DNA of 64,000 bases from Burkholderia pseudomultivorans (GTDB lineage: Bacteria > Pseudomonadota > Gammaproteobacteria > Burkholderiales > Burkholderiaceae), in assembly GCF_902499075.1 (NCBI RefSeq), contig NZ_CABVPP010000028.1, positions 22,213-86,212 of the forward strand, given 5' to 3'. Position numbers and translations under genes: made by a program. Each line of letters begins with the position of its first letter. The stretch's first letter is position 1. The notes under the pieces were generated by a model that saw only the letters and a list, made by a program, of their open reading frames with translations, was not told the DNA's origin and searched no databases. Shown here piece after piece: positions 23,178 through 32,808 of the stretch.

Positions 23178-24074
23178 TCAACCCGGACCGTCGCTGGCGG
23201 CAGCGAGCAGCGGCACGATCAGATCGCTGATCGGCGTCGAAATGCCATGCGAACGTCCGTAGCGCTGCACCACCCCATTCCGGCAGTCCCATTCGAGGGG
23301 GCGATTGCCCTGCCGGTCCGCCAGGATCGACGTGCCCAAATCGGATGGGAGACGCTGGAATCCGTCGACGATCTCGCGAGGCACTTCATCGCCGAGCGTC
23401 GCCCCCGCCGCACGCGCAACCTCGAGACATTCCCGCAGGTAGGCCAGTGACAGTTCGGCGATGTCGCTTCGCGAGAACATGCCGACGCGGCGACCGGTCA
23501 GCACCATGAGTCCCGCCACCGCATTCTGCAAGAGCTTGCGCCATGCGAGCGAGATGAAATCCTGCGCAACCTCGACCGAGCATCGCGTGCCGTGCAACGC
23601 CGAGACCACCACGTCGCTCGTCGGCGTATCGGGCAGGGTGAGCCGAGGCTCGCCGCGCAGCCACACGGAAGCGCCCGATTCGCGTTGCGCAGGAAACCAG
23701 ACCACCGATGGCACGACCGCAGCGTCGGCCGCATACGGTGCAAACGCGGCTTTTTGCTCGACGCCATTTTGCAGCACGCAAACAACGGTCTTCGCATCGC
23801 ACAGCGCGGCGATCCAGGGTGCCGCGCTGGCCACCTGCGTCGACTTGACCGCCACGAACACAAGATCGAACCGCTCCTTGACCGCTTGCGGATCGGTCAG
23901 TACGGGGCCAGGCACGACGATCTCGCCGCCGTCGAAGCGCAGCGCGAGCTGCGCGTGCGCCGAGCGGCCGCAGATCAGCGGCGTGCGGCCGGCCTCATGA
24001 AGGGCCGCGGCCACGGTCGTTCCGATTGCTCCCGGGCCGACAATGGCGACGCGCGGGTAGTCAGACTTCGTCAT
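23178..24074 (-). CDS. 2-dehydropantoate 2-reductase-like (PanE/ApbA family)
   Basis: 298 residues. NADP-binding IVGPGAIG at 11-18 is followed by the family's VAVKSTQ and LQNGVEQ elements, then the catalytic-Lys region AWRKLLQNAVAG in the C-terminal helical domain. It overlaps the MFS gene start region by four bases, so they form an operon. Many Burkholderia carry several panE-like paralogues. Pairing with a transporter and a LysR regulator suggests reduction of some imported 2-oxo acid rather than housekeeping pantothenate synthesis. Confidence 0.87.
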   Translation of the reverse strand: MTKSDYPRVAIVGPGAIGTTVAAALHEAGRTPLICGRSAHAQLALRFDGGEIVVPGPVLTDPQAVKERFDLVFVAVKSTQVASAAPWIAALCDAKTVVCVLQNGVEQKAAFAPYAADAAVVPSVVWFPAQRESGASVWLRGEPRLTLPDTPTSDVVVSALHGTRCSVEVAQDFISLAWRKLLQNAVAGLMVLTGRRVGMFSRSDIAELSLAYLRECLEVARAAGATLGDEVPREIVDGFQRLPSDLGTSILADRQGNRPLEWDCRNGVVQRYGRSHGISTPISDLIVPLLAAASDGPG

Positions 24075-25294
24075 GGTGTTCGTCCTGTTGAGCCATCGGC
24101 CAGAAGATGCGGGCGCAATGCGAGCGCGAGCGGAAAGATCGCCAGGGCGGTCAACGCGGTGGCGTACGTGGCGCCCTGCACACCGATCCCGTCGCCCAGC
24201 AAACCGTAGAGCACCGGCGATATCGAGCCCGATGCGATCGTCCCGGTGTAGAAAATCGCGAACGAGCGCTCGGTGCGCTCGGGCGCGGACAGTTCCGGAA
24301 CGGTTCCGTACAGCACGGAGGACGTGCCGTTGAGCATCATGCCGAGAATCGGCAACAGCACCATGGTAAGCGACAACGGGAGATACATCACCGCGACGAT
24401 GCACGCAGCGGTCCCGCCTTCCGTGAGCAGCACCGTGCTCACCACCCCCATGCGTGCACCGAGCCAGCCGCACACGAACTTGCCGGCCGCACCGCCGATG
24501 AAAACGAGCGCGAGAGCCGTCCCCACCAGTGGAGGCGAAATGCCCTTTGCGTTGAGCAGGAAAGGCAGAAAGGTAAGCAGTCCCATGCGTACGGCCGTAT
24601 CGAGCACGCCAATCGAGAACAGCGCGGAGAATCCGCTTCCGCCGGTGCCGCTGTGTCGAGCGGACGCTTGCCCTGTTGCCGTCGCGCTTGCGGCGCCCCG
24701 CGGCACTGACGGAAACCGCAGCGCGACGACCGCGGCAACGACGCAGCCGAACCCGGAGACGATCCATAGCGCGTGACGCCATGGCATCACGGTCACGAGC
24801 AGCGAAATGGCTGCCGGCAACGCGGATTTCCCCAGATCACCGGAAAAGTTGTAGATGCCCAGCGGCCCTCTCGCGTCACGCCCGTAGGTGCGGGAGATGG
24901 CGCCCGATGCGATCGGATGCTGCGTGCTGGATCCCCCGCCCGAAATCGCCAGCGCCACGCACAGACCGACCAGGCCGCCCGAGATGCCCGCGATCGCATA
25001 GCCGAGCGCAGCGAGCAGCGTGCCAACGGCGAGCGTGGCGCGACTGCCCAGACGTTGTGCGAGACGCCCGGCAGGCAGTTGCAGCGCCGCCATCGTGCCG
25101 GCATAGACGCCGCGCAGGATGGCCAGCGCCGCAAAGTCGAGTCCGAACTCCGACTGCCACACGGGTAGCAGCGCATAAATCATGTCCGTATAGCCGTCGT
25201 GGAGGGCGTGCGCAACACACGACAGCCACAGCACGCGCGGCCGCGACGGCGCAGTCTCCCGCATGGCGGGAAGGGAAAAAACCGGCAAGCTCAT
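24071..25294 (-). CDS. MFS transporter
   Basis: 407 residues with about 12 membrane segments and a loop after segment 6 (Ala/Ser/Gly-rich, about 200-222). The segment 2-3 loop reads GRLAQRLGSRA, an MFS signature. I start at MSLPVF because GGAGGG lies seven bases before it; the in-frame ATG five codons earlier overlaps that ribosome site. It resembles the fosmidomycin-resistance/CynX-like group, but the substrate is unknown. It is first in an operon with the PanE-like reductase and divergent from the LysR gene. Confidence 0.88.
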   Translation of the reverse strand: MSLPVFSLPAMRETAPSRPRVLWLSCVAHALHDGYTDMIYALLPVWQSEFGLDFAALAILRGVYAGTMAALQLPAGRLAQRLGSRATLAVGTLLAALGYAIAGISGGLVGLCVALAISGGGSSTQHPIASGAISRTYGRDARGPLGIYNFSGDLGKSALPAAISLLVTVMPWRHALWIVSGFGCVVAAVVALRFPSVPRGAASATATGQASARHSGTGGSGFSALFSIGVLDTAVRMGLLTFLPFLLNAKGISPPLVGTALALVFIGGAAGKFVCGWLGARMGVVSTVLLTEGGTAACIVAVMYLPLSLTMVLLPILGMMLNGTSSVLYGTVPELSAPERTERSFAIFYTGTIASGSISPVLYGLLGDGIGVQGATYATALTALAIFPLALALRPHLLADGSTGRTP

Positions 25295-25432
25295 CGTGAT
25301 TCCCTCCATACACGTGGCCAGCGGAAGCCGCTCGCAGTGCGGCCTTCAGGCTCGACGTGTCGATTCTATGGTCGAGATGCCGGCCATTTCAATTGAGCTA
25401 AAATCGCGTCAACCGAGAAAAAAAGTCACGTC

Positions 25433-26365
25433 ATGAGCGACAGCCAGGGTACTGTGAAAATCCGGGACGCGTTGCCTCCACTCAATGCGCTGCGCGCTTT
25501 CGACGCGGTCGCGAGGCACGGCAGCTTCGCGGGCGCTGCGGTGGAACTGCATGTCACCCACTGGGCCGTCGGAAAGCAGATCAGGTTGCTGGAGGACTGG
25601 TTCGGCCGGCCGTTGTTCGACCGTCGTCCGCGCGGCGTCGTGCTGACCGACGAAGGGGCCGCCCTGCTGAACGACGTCAGCAACGCGTTCGAGCGCCTCG
25701 GTACCGCGGCGGTGCGGCTGCGCCACAACACCGTGCCGCACCGGATTTCGGGCATCGTGCGCGTGAATGTGCCGATGAGCTTTGCGCTGTGCTGGCTGCT
25801 GCCGCGGCTTGCCGACTTCCATTCGCGATACCCCGACATCGACGTGCGCGTGTCGACGACCTCGCGCAAGCTGCGCTATGTCGCCGATGCTTTCGATATC
25901 GGCGTTCGGTCCGGTCCCGAGGAAAGCGCGAGTATCATATCGCGCCCGTTGATGCCCGACCTGCGCGCGCCCACGTGCAATCCCGCGTTGCTGCGGCGGC
26001 AGCCGATACAGAGCGTCGCCGACCTGCGCCATCACACCCTGCTGCATTCGGCCACGACACGCTCAGCGTGGGCGCACTGGTTGAAGGAAGCGGGCGCTTC
26101 CGGTCTGCGTCCGGCGCGCCATGTCGAATTCGATCACGTGAATCTCCAGCTCGGCGCGGCCATCGAGGGCCTCGGCGTCGCCCTGGCATCGCTGCCGCTG
26201 ATCAGGCGCGATCTCGCCGAGGGGCGCCTCGTGTGTCCGATCGCATCGCCTGTCTGGCGCGCCGACGATTACATGCTCGTGACGAACGGCGATCGCGCCG
26301 ACGATGCCGCGGTGTCCGCGTTCGAGCAATGGATGGAAAGCATGGCGAGCCCGGAAGCCGGCTAG
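25433..26365 (+). CDS. LysR-family regulator (GcvA-like)
   Basis: 310 residues. The N-terminal winged helix (about 15-75: LNALRAFDAVARHGSFAGAA) and effector-binding domain (about 105-300) fit the GcvA/AmpR branch. The recognition helix differs from the common form, having THWAVGKQI in place of TQPAVSRQI. A TAAAAT -10 lies at 25399-25404. It diverges from the MFS/PanE-like operon with a 138-bp shared region and should control it. Confidence 0.92.
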   Translation: MSDSQGTVKIRDALPPLNALRAFDAVARHGSFAGAAVELHVTHWAVGKQIRLLEDWFGRPLFDRRPRGVVLTDEGAALLNDVSNAFERLGTAAVRLRHNTVPHRISGIVRVNVPMSFALCWLLPRLADFHSRYPDIDVRVSTTSRKLRYVADAFDIGVRSGPEESASIISRPLMPDLRAPTCNPALLRRQPIQSVADLRHHTLLHSATTRSAWAHWLKEAGASGLRPARHVEFDHVNLQLGAAIEGLGVALASLPLIRRDLAEGRLVCPIASPVWRADDYMLVTNGDRADDAAVSAFEQWMESMASPEAG

Positions 26366-26662
26366 GTCGCAGGCCAGGCCGGGCGACCCGACCTTCAGGC
26401 TTACGCGCTGACGCTACGGCTCCGCGCATGAAACTCCGCCGCGTGAACAGGCTGGTTGGCCTTCTTGAAGGAAGGACAATTGGCGCGGGTTTTCTGCACA
26501 ACACAAAAACCTACGCCGAGGCGGCACATTCGGACGGGCGCAGACAAGCGTCGATACAGCACGCCAGGGACAGGAAATTCCGGCGTTTTCGTTTTAATTC
26601 ATCGAATTGCGGAATTTCCCCGGACCTTCGTGACCCCGTCCCGGACACGGCTGAATTTACCG

Positions 26663-27313
26663 CTATTCGTTTTCTTCGAAGTAGTGCCCGAACTTCACCT
26701 GCTTCGTGCGGATATAGCGCTCGTTCTCCTCGCGCACCGGCACCGCCAGCGCCACCCGCTCGCACACCGGGATGCCGTGCTTCACGAGCGTGTCGAATTT
26801 CTTCGGATTGTTGCTCATCAGGCGCACCGACGTCACGCCGAGGATCCGGAGGATCGCCGCGGCCGAATCGTATTCGCGCGCATCGTCGGGCAGCCCGAGG
26901 TCGAGATTCGCCTCGACGGTGTCGCGCCCCTGCTCCTGCAGCGCGTACGCGCGGATCTTGTTGCTCAGGCCGATGCCACGCCCTTCATGGCCGCGCAGAT
27001 ACAGCAGCACGCCGCGGTCTTCGGCCGCGATGTAGCGCAGCGCCAGATCCAGCTGCTCGCCGCAGTCGCAGCGGTACGAGCCGAACACGTCGCCGGTCAG
27101 ACATTCGGAATGCAGCCGCGTCAGCACGGACTGCTCGCCGGACACATCGCCCATCACGAGCGCAAGGTGTTCGGCATCGCTGCCCGATACGCGGAAGGCG
27201 TACGACGTGAACGTGCCGTAGCGCGTGGGCAGCGACGCGGTAGCGACGAGCGTCACGCACTCGTCGGCCTGGCCATTGCCCGGCGTGGGCGATTGGGGAC
27301 GCGAAGACATCAT
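26663..27313 (-). CDS. ribA: GTP cyclohydrolase II
   Basis: 216 residues. Zinc ligands are Cys71, Cys82 and Cys84 ([17 protein letters not shown]). The catalytic stretch [21 protein letters not shown] and the SNNPKK motif near the C terminus are complete. It opens GTP in the first step of riboflavin synthesis. It is a stand-alone RibA rather than a RibBA fusion. Two ATGs are adjacent at the start, so the first codon could be one codon later. No FMN riboswitch is visible upstream. Confidence 0.96.
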   Translation of the reverse strand: MMSSRPQSPTPGNGQADECVTLVATASLPTRYGTFTSYAFRVSGSDAEHLALVMGDVSGEQSVLTRLHSECLTGDVFGSYRCDCGEQLDLALRYIAAEDRGVLLYLRGHEGRGIGLSNKIRAYALQEQGRDTVEANLDLGLPDDAREYDSAAAILRILGVTSVRLMSNNPKKFDTLVKHGIPVCERVALAVPVREENERYIRTKQVKFGHYFEENE

Positions 27314-27489
27314 GAATTCAATCGAAACGAACGGTATGTAGGAATTTTCTGGATAGTGCGTGACCGGAGTTTACCGCTAATCTGGAAACGTCATGCGACT
27401 GCCACCGCCTGCCCGGCTATACTGGTTCCATCGGGTGACGCGCATCACGCCCTGCCTTTCCAGCATTGTCCCGCACACGGAGAAAGCGA

Positions 27490-27951
27490 ATGAGCACGAC
27501 TGTCGCGCAGATTCTCAAGGCCAAGCCGGACTCCGGCCGCACCATCTATACCGTCACGAAGGCCGACCTCGTCTACGACGCCATCAAGCTGATGGCGGAA
27601 AAAGGCATCGGCGCGTTGCTGGTCGTGGACGGCGACGACATCGCGGGCATCGTCACCGAGCGCGATTACGCGCGCAAGGTCGTGCTGCAGGACCGGTCGT
27701 CGAAAGCCACCCGCGTCGAGGAAATCATGACGGCCAAGGTGCGCTACGTCGAACCGTCGCAAACCACCGATGAATGCATGGCGCTGATGACCGAGCACCG
27801 GATGCGCCACCTGCCCGTGCTCGACGACGGCAAGCTGGTCGGCCTCATCTCGATCGGCGACCTCGTGAAAAGCGTGATTGCCGATCAGCAGTTCACGATC
27901 AGCCAGCTCGAACACTACATCCACGGCACGCCTGCAGTTACGTCCGCCTGA
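27490..27951 (+). CDS. CBS-domain-pair protein
   Basis: 153 residues, almost entirely two CBS motifs (about 10-70 and 78-140). It has the usual nucleotide-contact patterns GIVTERDYARKV and GLISIGDLVKSVI. Start MSTTVAQ is preceded by GGAGAAAG. Stand-alone CBS pairs bind adenine nucleotides and often act as energy sensors; the partner is unknown. Confidence 0.92.
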   Translation: MSTTVAQILKAKPDSGRTIYTVTKADLVYDAIKLMAEKGIGALLVVDGDDIAGIVTERDYARKVVLQDRSSKATRVEEIMTAKVRYVEPSQTTDECMALMTEHRMRHLPVLDDGKLVGLISIGDLVKSVIADQQFTISQLEHYIHGTPAVTSA

Positions 27952-27962
27952 CCGCCCCCAGC

Positions 27963-27993
27963 AAAAAAGGCCCAAACGCGCGAGCGTCTGGGC
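27963..27993 (-). terminator. Rho-independent terminator of the DUF4148 gene
   Basis: GCCCAAACGC-GCGA-GCGTCTGGGC (27970-27993, one mismatch). On the minus strand it is followed by six T. It may also stop the convergent CBS transcript. Confidence 0.8.
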
Positions 27994-28106
27994 TGAAAGC
28001 CGCCGGAATGCGGCGACGGAGGTTCTGCTCCTGCGGGCGAACGACGCGCGCGGATCGCGCGCGTCTCGTCGGTCGAATGGTGCGCTCGGGCAGACCCGGG
28101 GGATGT

Positions 28107-28436
28107 TCAGTTACCGAAATACACGGAGTTCACGGGATTCGGCGCTTCGCGCGTCATGCGGCGGCCCGATTGTTCGGCGCCCGTCGCCACCGCACCATAG
28201 CCGCTCGTATCGGCATGGGCGAGCATCGGCTGGTTCGGCTGGATCCGCTGTTCGGCCGCCTGGATGTCGCTCGGGTATTGCGAATCGCTCGCCAGCGGCT
28301 TGTAGCCGTTCTGTTCGAGCTGCACGAGTTCGGCCTTGACCTGATCGCGAGTCAAGCCCTGTTCGGACTGTGCGAACGATGCAACCGGGGTCGCGATAAC
28401 GGTAGCGGCAATCGCTGCGTAGATAATCGACTTCAT
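28107..28436 (-). CDS. DUF4148 periplasmic protein
   Basis: 109 residues. A clear signal peptide (1-22, cut after SFA) precedes the DUF4148 core GLTRDQVKAELVQLEQNGYKP. Such short exported proteins are very numerous in Burkholderia and have no known function. It has its own terminator and a hairpin in its upstream region (28518-28543). Confidence 0.9.
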   Translation of the reverse strand: MKSIIYAAIAATVIATPVASFAQSEQGLTRDQVKAELVQLEQNGYKPLASDSQYPSDIQAAEQRIQPNQPMLAHADTSGYGAVATGAEQSGRRMTREAPNPVNSVYFGN

Positions 28437-28517
28437 GATTTACCTCCGGAATATGTTCTGTTTTGGCATCGCCTCCGGCAGAACTGTCTGAAGCGAATGA
28501 AACCAGTTTAGTACCCG

Positions 28518-28543
28518 AAAAACCAAGGGGAAACCCTTGGTTT
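28518..28543 (-). terminator. Terminator-like hairpin in the region upstream of the DUF4148 gene
   Basis: AAACCAAGGG pairs perfectly with CCCTTGGTTT (28520-28543) around a four-base loop. On the minus strand it is followed by TT and C. The region 28437-28946 otherwise has no gene. It may be an attenuator in the DUF4148 leader or the end of an unrecognised short minus-strand RNA. Confidence 0.5.
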
Positions 28544-28946
28544 GAACATACAGCGTTGCGATTTTGGAAAATATCGGCCGGTAATCGCCGACACATCTCC
28601 ACGCACTTGCTTCATCAGCACAACAATCCATGACGGAACGCTGACAGCGCAGTCGCCCGTTCGGAAGGTTGTGTTGTAGAATCGAAAGGTTTTGTTCATC
28701 AGCCGATATTTACCCGCCATGCACGCGCTCACGCCCTTTTCGGTTTCGCTGTCCGGCCCGGCCGGCGCGCGCCCGTGCAACGGCCATCCGGCGCACCCTC
28801 TCGCTCGACGCACGGCCCAGGCGCCGCTCGACCCTGCCCGGCGCCTGATCTGACCGCGCGGTCTCCACCCGGAGCCGGTCAGACAGGCTCCGGGCGATCC
28901 CATAGGCACGTCACGCCTGCCCCTGCCGATCATTTGGAGAACTGCC

Positions 28947-29345
28947 ATGAAACAACGTCTTTACCAGCTGACCGAACTCGACGTCGCTCGTCTCGAGAAG
29001 CACGCCGAACACAACCCGCGCTTTCAGACGATGCTCGACACGCTGCTCGAACGCGCCGACATCGTCCGACCGGACGCGATCAAGGCAAACGTCGTCACGA
29101 TGAACTCGCAGATCACGCTGCTCGATGAAACGACCCGGGAACAGGCGACCTGGACAATTGTTTATCCGGACGCCGCCAATCTCGAGCTGGGGCGCCTGAA
29201 CGTCTTCTCGCCGGTCGGGATGGCGCTGCTGGGCACGCAGCGCGGCCAGTTGGTGAAGGTGATGCAGCCGAGCGGCGCGGAAAAGTTGATGAAGGTCGCG
29301 GAAATCGTGTTCCAGCCGGAAGCGAACGGCGAATACACGCGCTGA
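28947..29345 (+). CDS. rnk: Nucleoside diphosphate kinase regulator Rnk
   Basis: 132 residues. The N-terminal helical part (1-45) is shorter than the GreA coiled coil, and the C-terminal GreA/GreB-like domain (about 47-125) contains NSQITLLDE and VFSPVGMALLG. This is the Rnk architecture; Rnk binds RNA polymerase through the secondary channel. GGAG precedes the ATG. A perfect terminator follows. Confidence 0.92.
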   Translation: MKQRLYQLTELDVARLEKHAEHNPRFQTMLDTLLERADIVRPDAIKANVVTMNSQITLLDETTREQATWTIVYPDAANLELGRLNVFSPVGMALLGTQRGQLVKVMQPSGAEKLMKVAEIVFQPEANGEYTR

Positions 29346-29386
29346 CACCACCGCGGCCGGCATCGCGCCACCCGCAGCCGCCAAAC

Positions 29387-29415
29387 AAAAAGCGAGGCAA
29401 AGACCTCGCTTTTTT
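29387..29415 (+). terminator. Rho-independent terminator of rnk
   Basis: GCGAGG-CAAAGA-CCTCGC flanked by five A and six T (29387-29415). Confidence 0.92.
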
Positions 29416-29469
29416 GCGTCCGGACGGCGCGAACGTCCGCCGGATCCAGCCTGTCGCATTCGGCAGGCG

Positions 29470-29497
29470 AAAAAAAGGCGCCCGAAGGCGCCTTTTT
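29470..29497. terminator. Bidirectional terminator between rnk and the porin
   Basis: GGCGCC-CGAA-GGCGCC (29477-29492) with seven A before and five T after, so it works on either strand. It mainly ends the porin message. Confidence 0.9.
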
Positions 29498-29531
29498 CGA
29501 TGCTGCGAAGCGGGTTACCCCGCCGTCACGC

Positions 29532-30635
29532 TTAGAAGCGGTGACGCAGACCAACCGTTGCTGCGGTTTGGTTGATCGACGAGCTCGATGCCGTGCCCAG
29601 ATCGCCGTTGTAGATCGATGCGTTCAGGCCGCTACCACGTTGGTACACTGCTTGAGCGTACACGTCGGTGCGCTTCGACAGAGCGTAGTCAGCCTGCACA
29701 CCAACTTGGTGGAAGTGCGCGCTGTTCACACCGTCGATCACGTTCGCCAGGCGAGCGTTCGTGTACGTATAAGCAACACCCAGACCCAGAGCCGGCGTCA
29801 GGTTGTACTTTGCGTTGACTTCGTAGTTGTCTGCGCGGATCGACTGACCAGCAACAACCGTGTTGTCGACGCGCGATTGCGTCCATGCTGCGCCAACTTG
29901 CGCCGGGCCGAATGCGTAGCCAACTGCTGCACCGAACGTGCGCAGACGTTGCTGGTTGCCCAGAACTGCTGCGTAGCTACCTGCGTCAGCGCCCGTAGCG
30001 TTGTTGTTCGGGTTGTTCGCTTGCGAGTATGCTGCACCCAGCTTCAGACCTTGGAACTGGTACGAAGCACCGCCGCTGTATGCGCGGTTGTTGCCGAAGT
30101 TCGCGTCGTTCGAGAACGAGTACGTGCCGCCGAATTGCAGGCCAGCGTAGTTCGCGCTCGTGAACTTGATCGAGTTGTTAGCCGCGAAGCCGCCGTTCGT
30201 GCTCAGGTTGTCGTTGTTGAACGGGTGAGCGAAGTACGTGCCGCCCCAGCTGCCCGTTGCGGTCAGCGGTGCCAGGTAGTCCTGGACCGAGTCGTACTGA
30301 CGGCCCAGCGTGACCGTGCCGTACTGGCTCGACAGACCGACGAATGCTTGACGGTTGAACATGCCGCCGTTGTTAGCCAGACGGCCGTTGCCGATGCCGA
30401 AGCCGCTTTCCAACGTGAAGATTGCCTTCAGGCCGCCGCCGAGGTCTTCCGAACCACGCAGGCCGAAACGGCTTTGGTCGATGCCCGAGCCCATCGACCA
30501 CAGCGACTTGCTGGCGACGTTGCTTTGATAGGTGATGCCTGCGTCCAGCACGCCGTACAGCGTGACGCTGCTTTGCGCGTGAGCGACGGTTGCGAACGAT
30601 GCTGCAGCTGCTGCAACGATCAGAGTCTTGTTCAT
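29532..30635 (-). CDS. Major OmpC-type porin (OpcP-like)
   Basis: 367 residues. Signal peptide 1-20 (cut after AHA), mature start QSSVTLYGVLDAG and final RHRF are typical of Burkholderia general porins. Codon use differs from nearly all neighbours: GTT, GCT, CGT and similar codons are frequent, as in very highly expressed genes. GGGAGCTC precedes the ATG. A long AT-rich upstream region and a strong terminator fit an abundant outer-membrane protein. It is more polar (Asn-rich loops) than the porin at 7183. Confidence 0.95.
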   Translation of the reverse strand: MNKTLIVAAAAASFATVAHAQSSVTLYGVLDAGITYQSNVASKSLWSMGSGIDQSRFGLRGSEDLGGGLKAIFTLESGFGIGNGRLANNGGMFNRQAFVGLSSQYGTVTLGRQYDSVQDYLAPLTATGSWGGTYFAHPFNNDNLSTNGGFAANNSIKFTSANYAGLQFGGTYSFSNDANFGNNRAYSGGASYQFQGLKLGAAYSQANNPNNNATGADAGSYAAVLGNQQRLRTFGAAVGYAFGPAQVGAAWTQSRVDNTVVAGQSIRADNYEVNAKYNLTPALGLGVAYTYTNARLANVIDGVNSAHFHQVGVQADYALSKRTDVYAQAVYQRGSGLNASIYNGDLGTASSSSINQTAATVGLRHRF

Positions 30636-31225
30636 TCGTGGAGCTCCCTTCTAAAAAGAGGCAGGTCTCGCGACCTTGTTTCATAAACGGTCTCAACCGC
30701 CCGGGAGCGCCATCGATCCTGCTGGCTGCGCCCGGATAGTTGCCCGTTTGGGAACCGTGAGTTTAGGGGTGTACCCTAGGGGAGCGATCCGCAAATAAAG
30801 AAATAAGCTTTTCCAGAACTAGAAATAATGAAAGTGGGGCCGCGTTATAAGTATTTGTTTTGTCGGCTTTTTTTGACTTCTTGACGGCAGCTTTTTGGCA
30901 TCATTCATCCCACCATTCTTTCATGTCATCGTCTTGACGGTTGCATAGAAACAACAGACGGATCCCGCCAAACCCCACGAAATCGGTAACTTTTACCCAA
31001 ACAAATCTCAAATACAGGGTGCCGGCCGCTAAAACACGTCGGCCGACCGATAAACATCCGATCCGGTCCCCGCCATATCCGCCGCGTGGACCTCGGGAAA
31101 CGAAACAATCGGCCCGCGCGGCGCCGTCCGCGTGACACGCCGTAACAGCCTTAACCGGGCGCGTAACCCGACCGGCGGACTGGCAGGTTAATGTAAGGTC
31201 ACTCGACATCAGAACAGGACATGCA
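30636..31225. other. Long AT-rich intergenic region upstream of the major porin
   Basis: About 590 bases with no gene. The part 30780-30912 is markedly AT-rich for this genome. At 30771-30780, read towards the porin, is CCTAGGGTACACC, which resembles CCTAGGGAAAACACC upstream of the other porin. No clear -35/-10 pair was found. Confidence 0.4.
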
Positions 31226-31600
31226 ATGAATCGACGCTCGTTGTTGCGCGCCCTCGGATTGACCGCGGTCTTCGCCAGCGCCGGCGGCTGGCTGCGTACG
31301 GCCTCCGCCCAGCCCGCGCCGCCGGGCCGCCGGCCGCCCGATCCGCATCGCCGGCCCGGCAAGCCGCCTCATTCGAACCGCCCCGGTTTCGGGCCGCCGC
31401 CGCCGCGGCACGACCGCCGTCCGCCGCCGCCGCGAGCGCATGGCTATCTGTGGACCGACGGCTACTGGCGCTGGCAGCACGGCCGCTATATATGGGTGCC
31501 CGGCCGCTGGGTCGCACGGCGCCCCGGTCATCGCTGGATTCCGGGCTACTGGCGCCGCCAGGGGCACGTGTGGGTCTACGTCGACGGTTACTGGCGATAG
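31226..31600 (+). CDS. YXWXXGXW-repeat exported protein
   Basis: 124 residues. An RRSLLRALG twin-arginine-like signal (about 1-28, cut near ASA) is followed by a Pro/Arg/His-rich middle. The C-terminal half holds tandem aromatic repeats of the form Y-x-W-x-x-G-x-W (LWTDGYWRW, IWVPGRWV, WIPGYWRR, VYVDGYWR). The family is found outside the cytoplasm in Burkholderia and has no known activity. Confidence 0.85.
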   Translation: MNRRSLLRALGLTAVFASAGGWLRTASAQPAPPGRRPPDPHRRPGKPPHSNRPGFGPPPPRHDRRPPPPRAHGYLWTDGYWRWQHGRYIWVPGRWVARRPGHRWIPGYWRRQGHVWVYVDGYWR

Positions 31601-32116
31601 ACGGTCGATCGCGTGGGCCGGCGCCGGGGGCGGAGACACCGCGCACCGGCCGGCGCGCGGTCCCGTGGCGTGCGGCGGTAAAACAGGAGGCTGCGCGAGG
31701 GCTGCCGGCCCGCGTCGCGATCGGCGACGGATCCGGCCAGCGCCGAAGCATCGCTTCCCGACGCAGACTGTTCCGGTGCCGATACGGAAGCCGCTTCGCT
31801 CGGACAGATGGACTCGCGTTAATTGCCCCGCCTTTCGCGAATCGCTTGCTCGCCCGACAATCGCTGCCGCGTAATCGCAAGCGCACCTGCTCGAGTCGCC
31901 TCCGTCTCAGCTTGTTCGTCCAGCGACGGCCCACGGTACGCCCCCCATCCGTCATCCAGGCCCATCATGCATCGCAGGTCGGCATGATGAAATGCGTCCG
32001 GGCGTCCGCTTCCGCAAAATGCTTTGGACAACAAAGCTGAATCGATGCCGCCACGAACAGTCGTGCCGATCCGGCGCGACGTCTCCTGCACATCGACCAA
32101 CGACCGACCCGCCCGC
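31601..32116. other. Intergenic region, no gene supported
   Basis: Open frames here have mixed codon character and no ribosome sites. Lower GC than average around 31810-32040. Nothing recognised. Confidence 0.3.
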
Positions 32117-32503
32117 TCAACGACCGCCCCCGTCCTGCATTCGCGCATGGCGTCGCGCGGCACAGATCGCGCGGTGATGATCGTCGGCCCAGCGGATCAT
32201 CGCCTGCATCGGCGTCATGAACGAGCGCCCGAGATCGGTCAGCGCGTATTCGACGCGCGGCGGCACTTCGGCGTACAGCGTGCGGCTGACGAAACCATCC
32301 TGCTCCAGTCGCTTGAGCGTACGCGACAGCATCTGGTTCGACACGTCGCCGATTGCGCGGCCAAGCTCGTTGAATCGCATCGTTCCGCCGGACAGCGCTT
32401 CGAGCACGAGCAGGCTCCACTGGTCGCCGATGCGGTCGAGCACATCGCGAATCGGACAAGGCTGATCGAGTTCGACGGCGTCGTCGGCGGACGGAAGCGG
32501 CAT
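32117..32503 (-). CDS. HxlR-family winged-helix regulator
   Basis: 128 residues from MPLPSADD. The HxlR signature CPIRDVLDRIGDQWSLLVL with its leading Cys is present, then the wing (LSRTLKRLEQDGFVSR). HxlR proteins often sense electrophiles or oxidants through that Cys. A longer start at GTG 32557 is possible, but its ribosome site is no better. It diverges from the SnoaL-like gene, its probable target. Confidence 0.87.
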   Translation of the reverse strand: MPLPSADDAVELDQPCPIRDVLDRIGDQWSLLVLEALSGGTMRFNELGRAIGDVSNQMLSRTLKRLEQDGFVSRTLYAEVPPRVEYALTDLGRSFMTPMQAMIRWADDHHRAICAARRHARMQDGGGR

Positions 32504-32808
32504 GACGGGATTCTCTTTCACGGGCAACACACGGTCATCGCGGCGTGACCTGTTCACACCGCGATGACTTCTTGTGACGGGTTCGCGGCAACTGTACCAT
32601 TCGAGCCACCCGACGCCCGCACGACTTCACGGGTTCAACGAAGCATGCGGGCGCGATCCGCCACGCCGTCGCCGGATGCGTCAGGCCGCCGCCATCTCGA
32701 CGCGATGCGCACACGATCGCCTCCGTCACGAGCCGATCGTCGCGACCGGATCGACCCGCGACCGCGCATCGCGCCGACCACCGATTCGTCCTGCAAGGAA
32801 AACGCCAC
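32504..32808. other. Divergent intergenic region, hxlR-type gene/SnoaL-like gene
   Basis: 305 bases that should contain both promoters and the HxlR operator. No clear dyad was identified by eye. Confidence 0.3.

Noticed and set aside
26456-27493. Plus-strand frame of 345 codons opposite ribA
   Set aside because: ribA has all zinc ligands and catalytic motifs on the minus strand; this frame is its shadow.
28508-28948. Minus-strand frame of 146 codons upstream of DUF4148
   Set aside because: It runs through a perfect terminator-like hairpin, has no ribosome site and an abnormal composition.
31819-32163. Minus-strand frame of 114 codons
   Set aside because: No ribosome site, mixed codon character and overlap with the HxlR gene end; no recognisable family.
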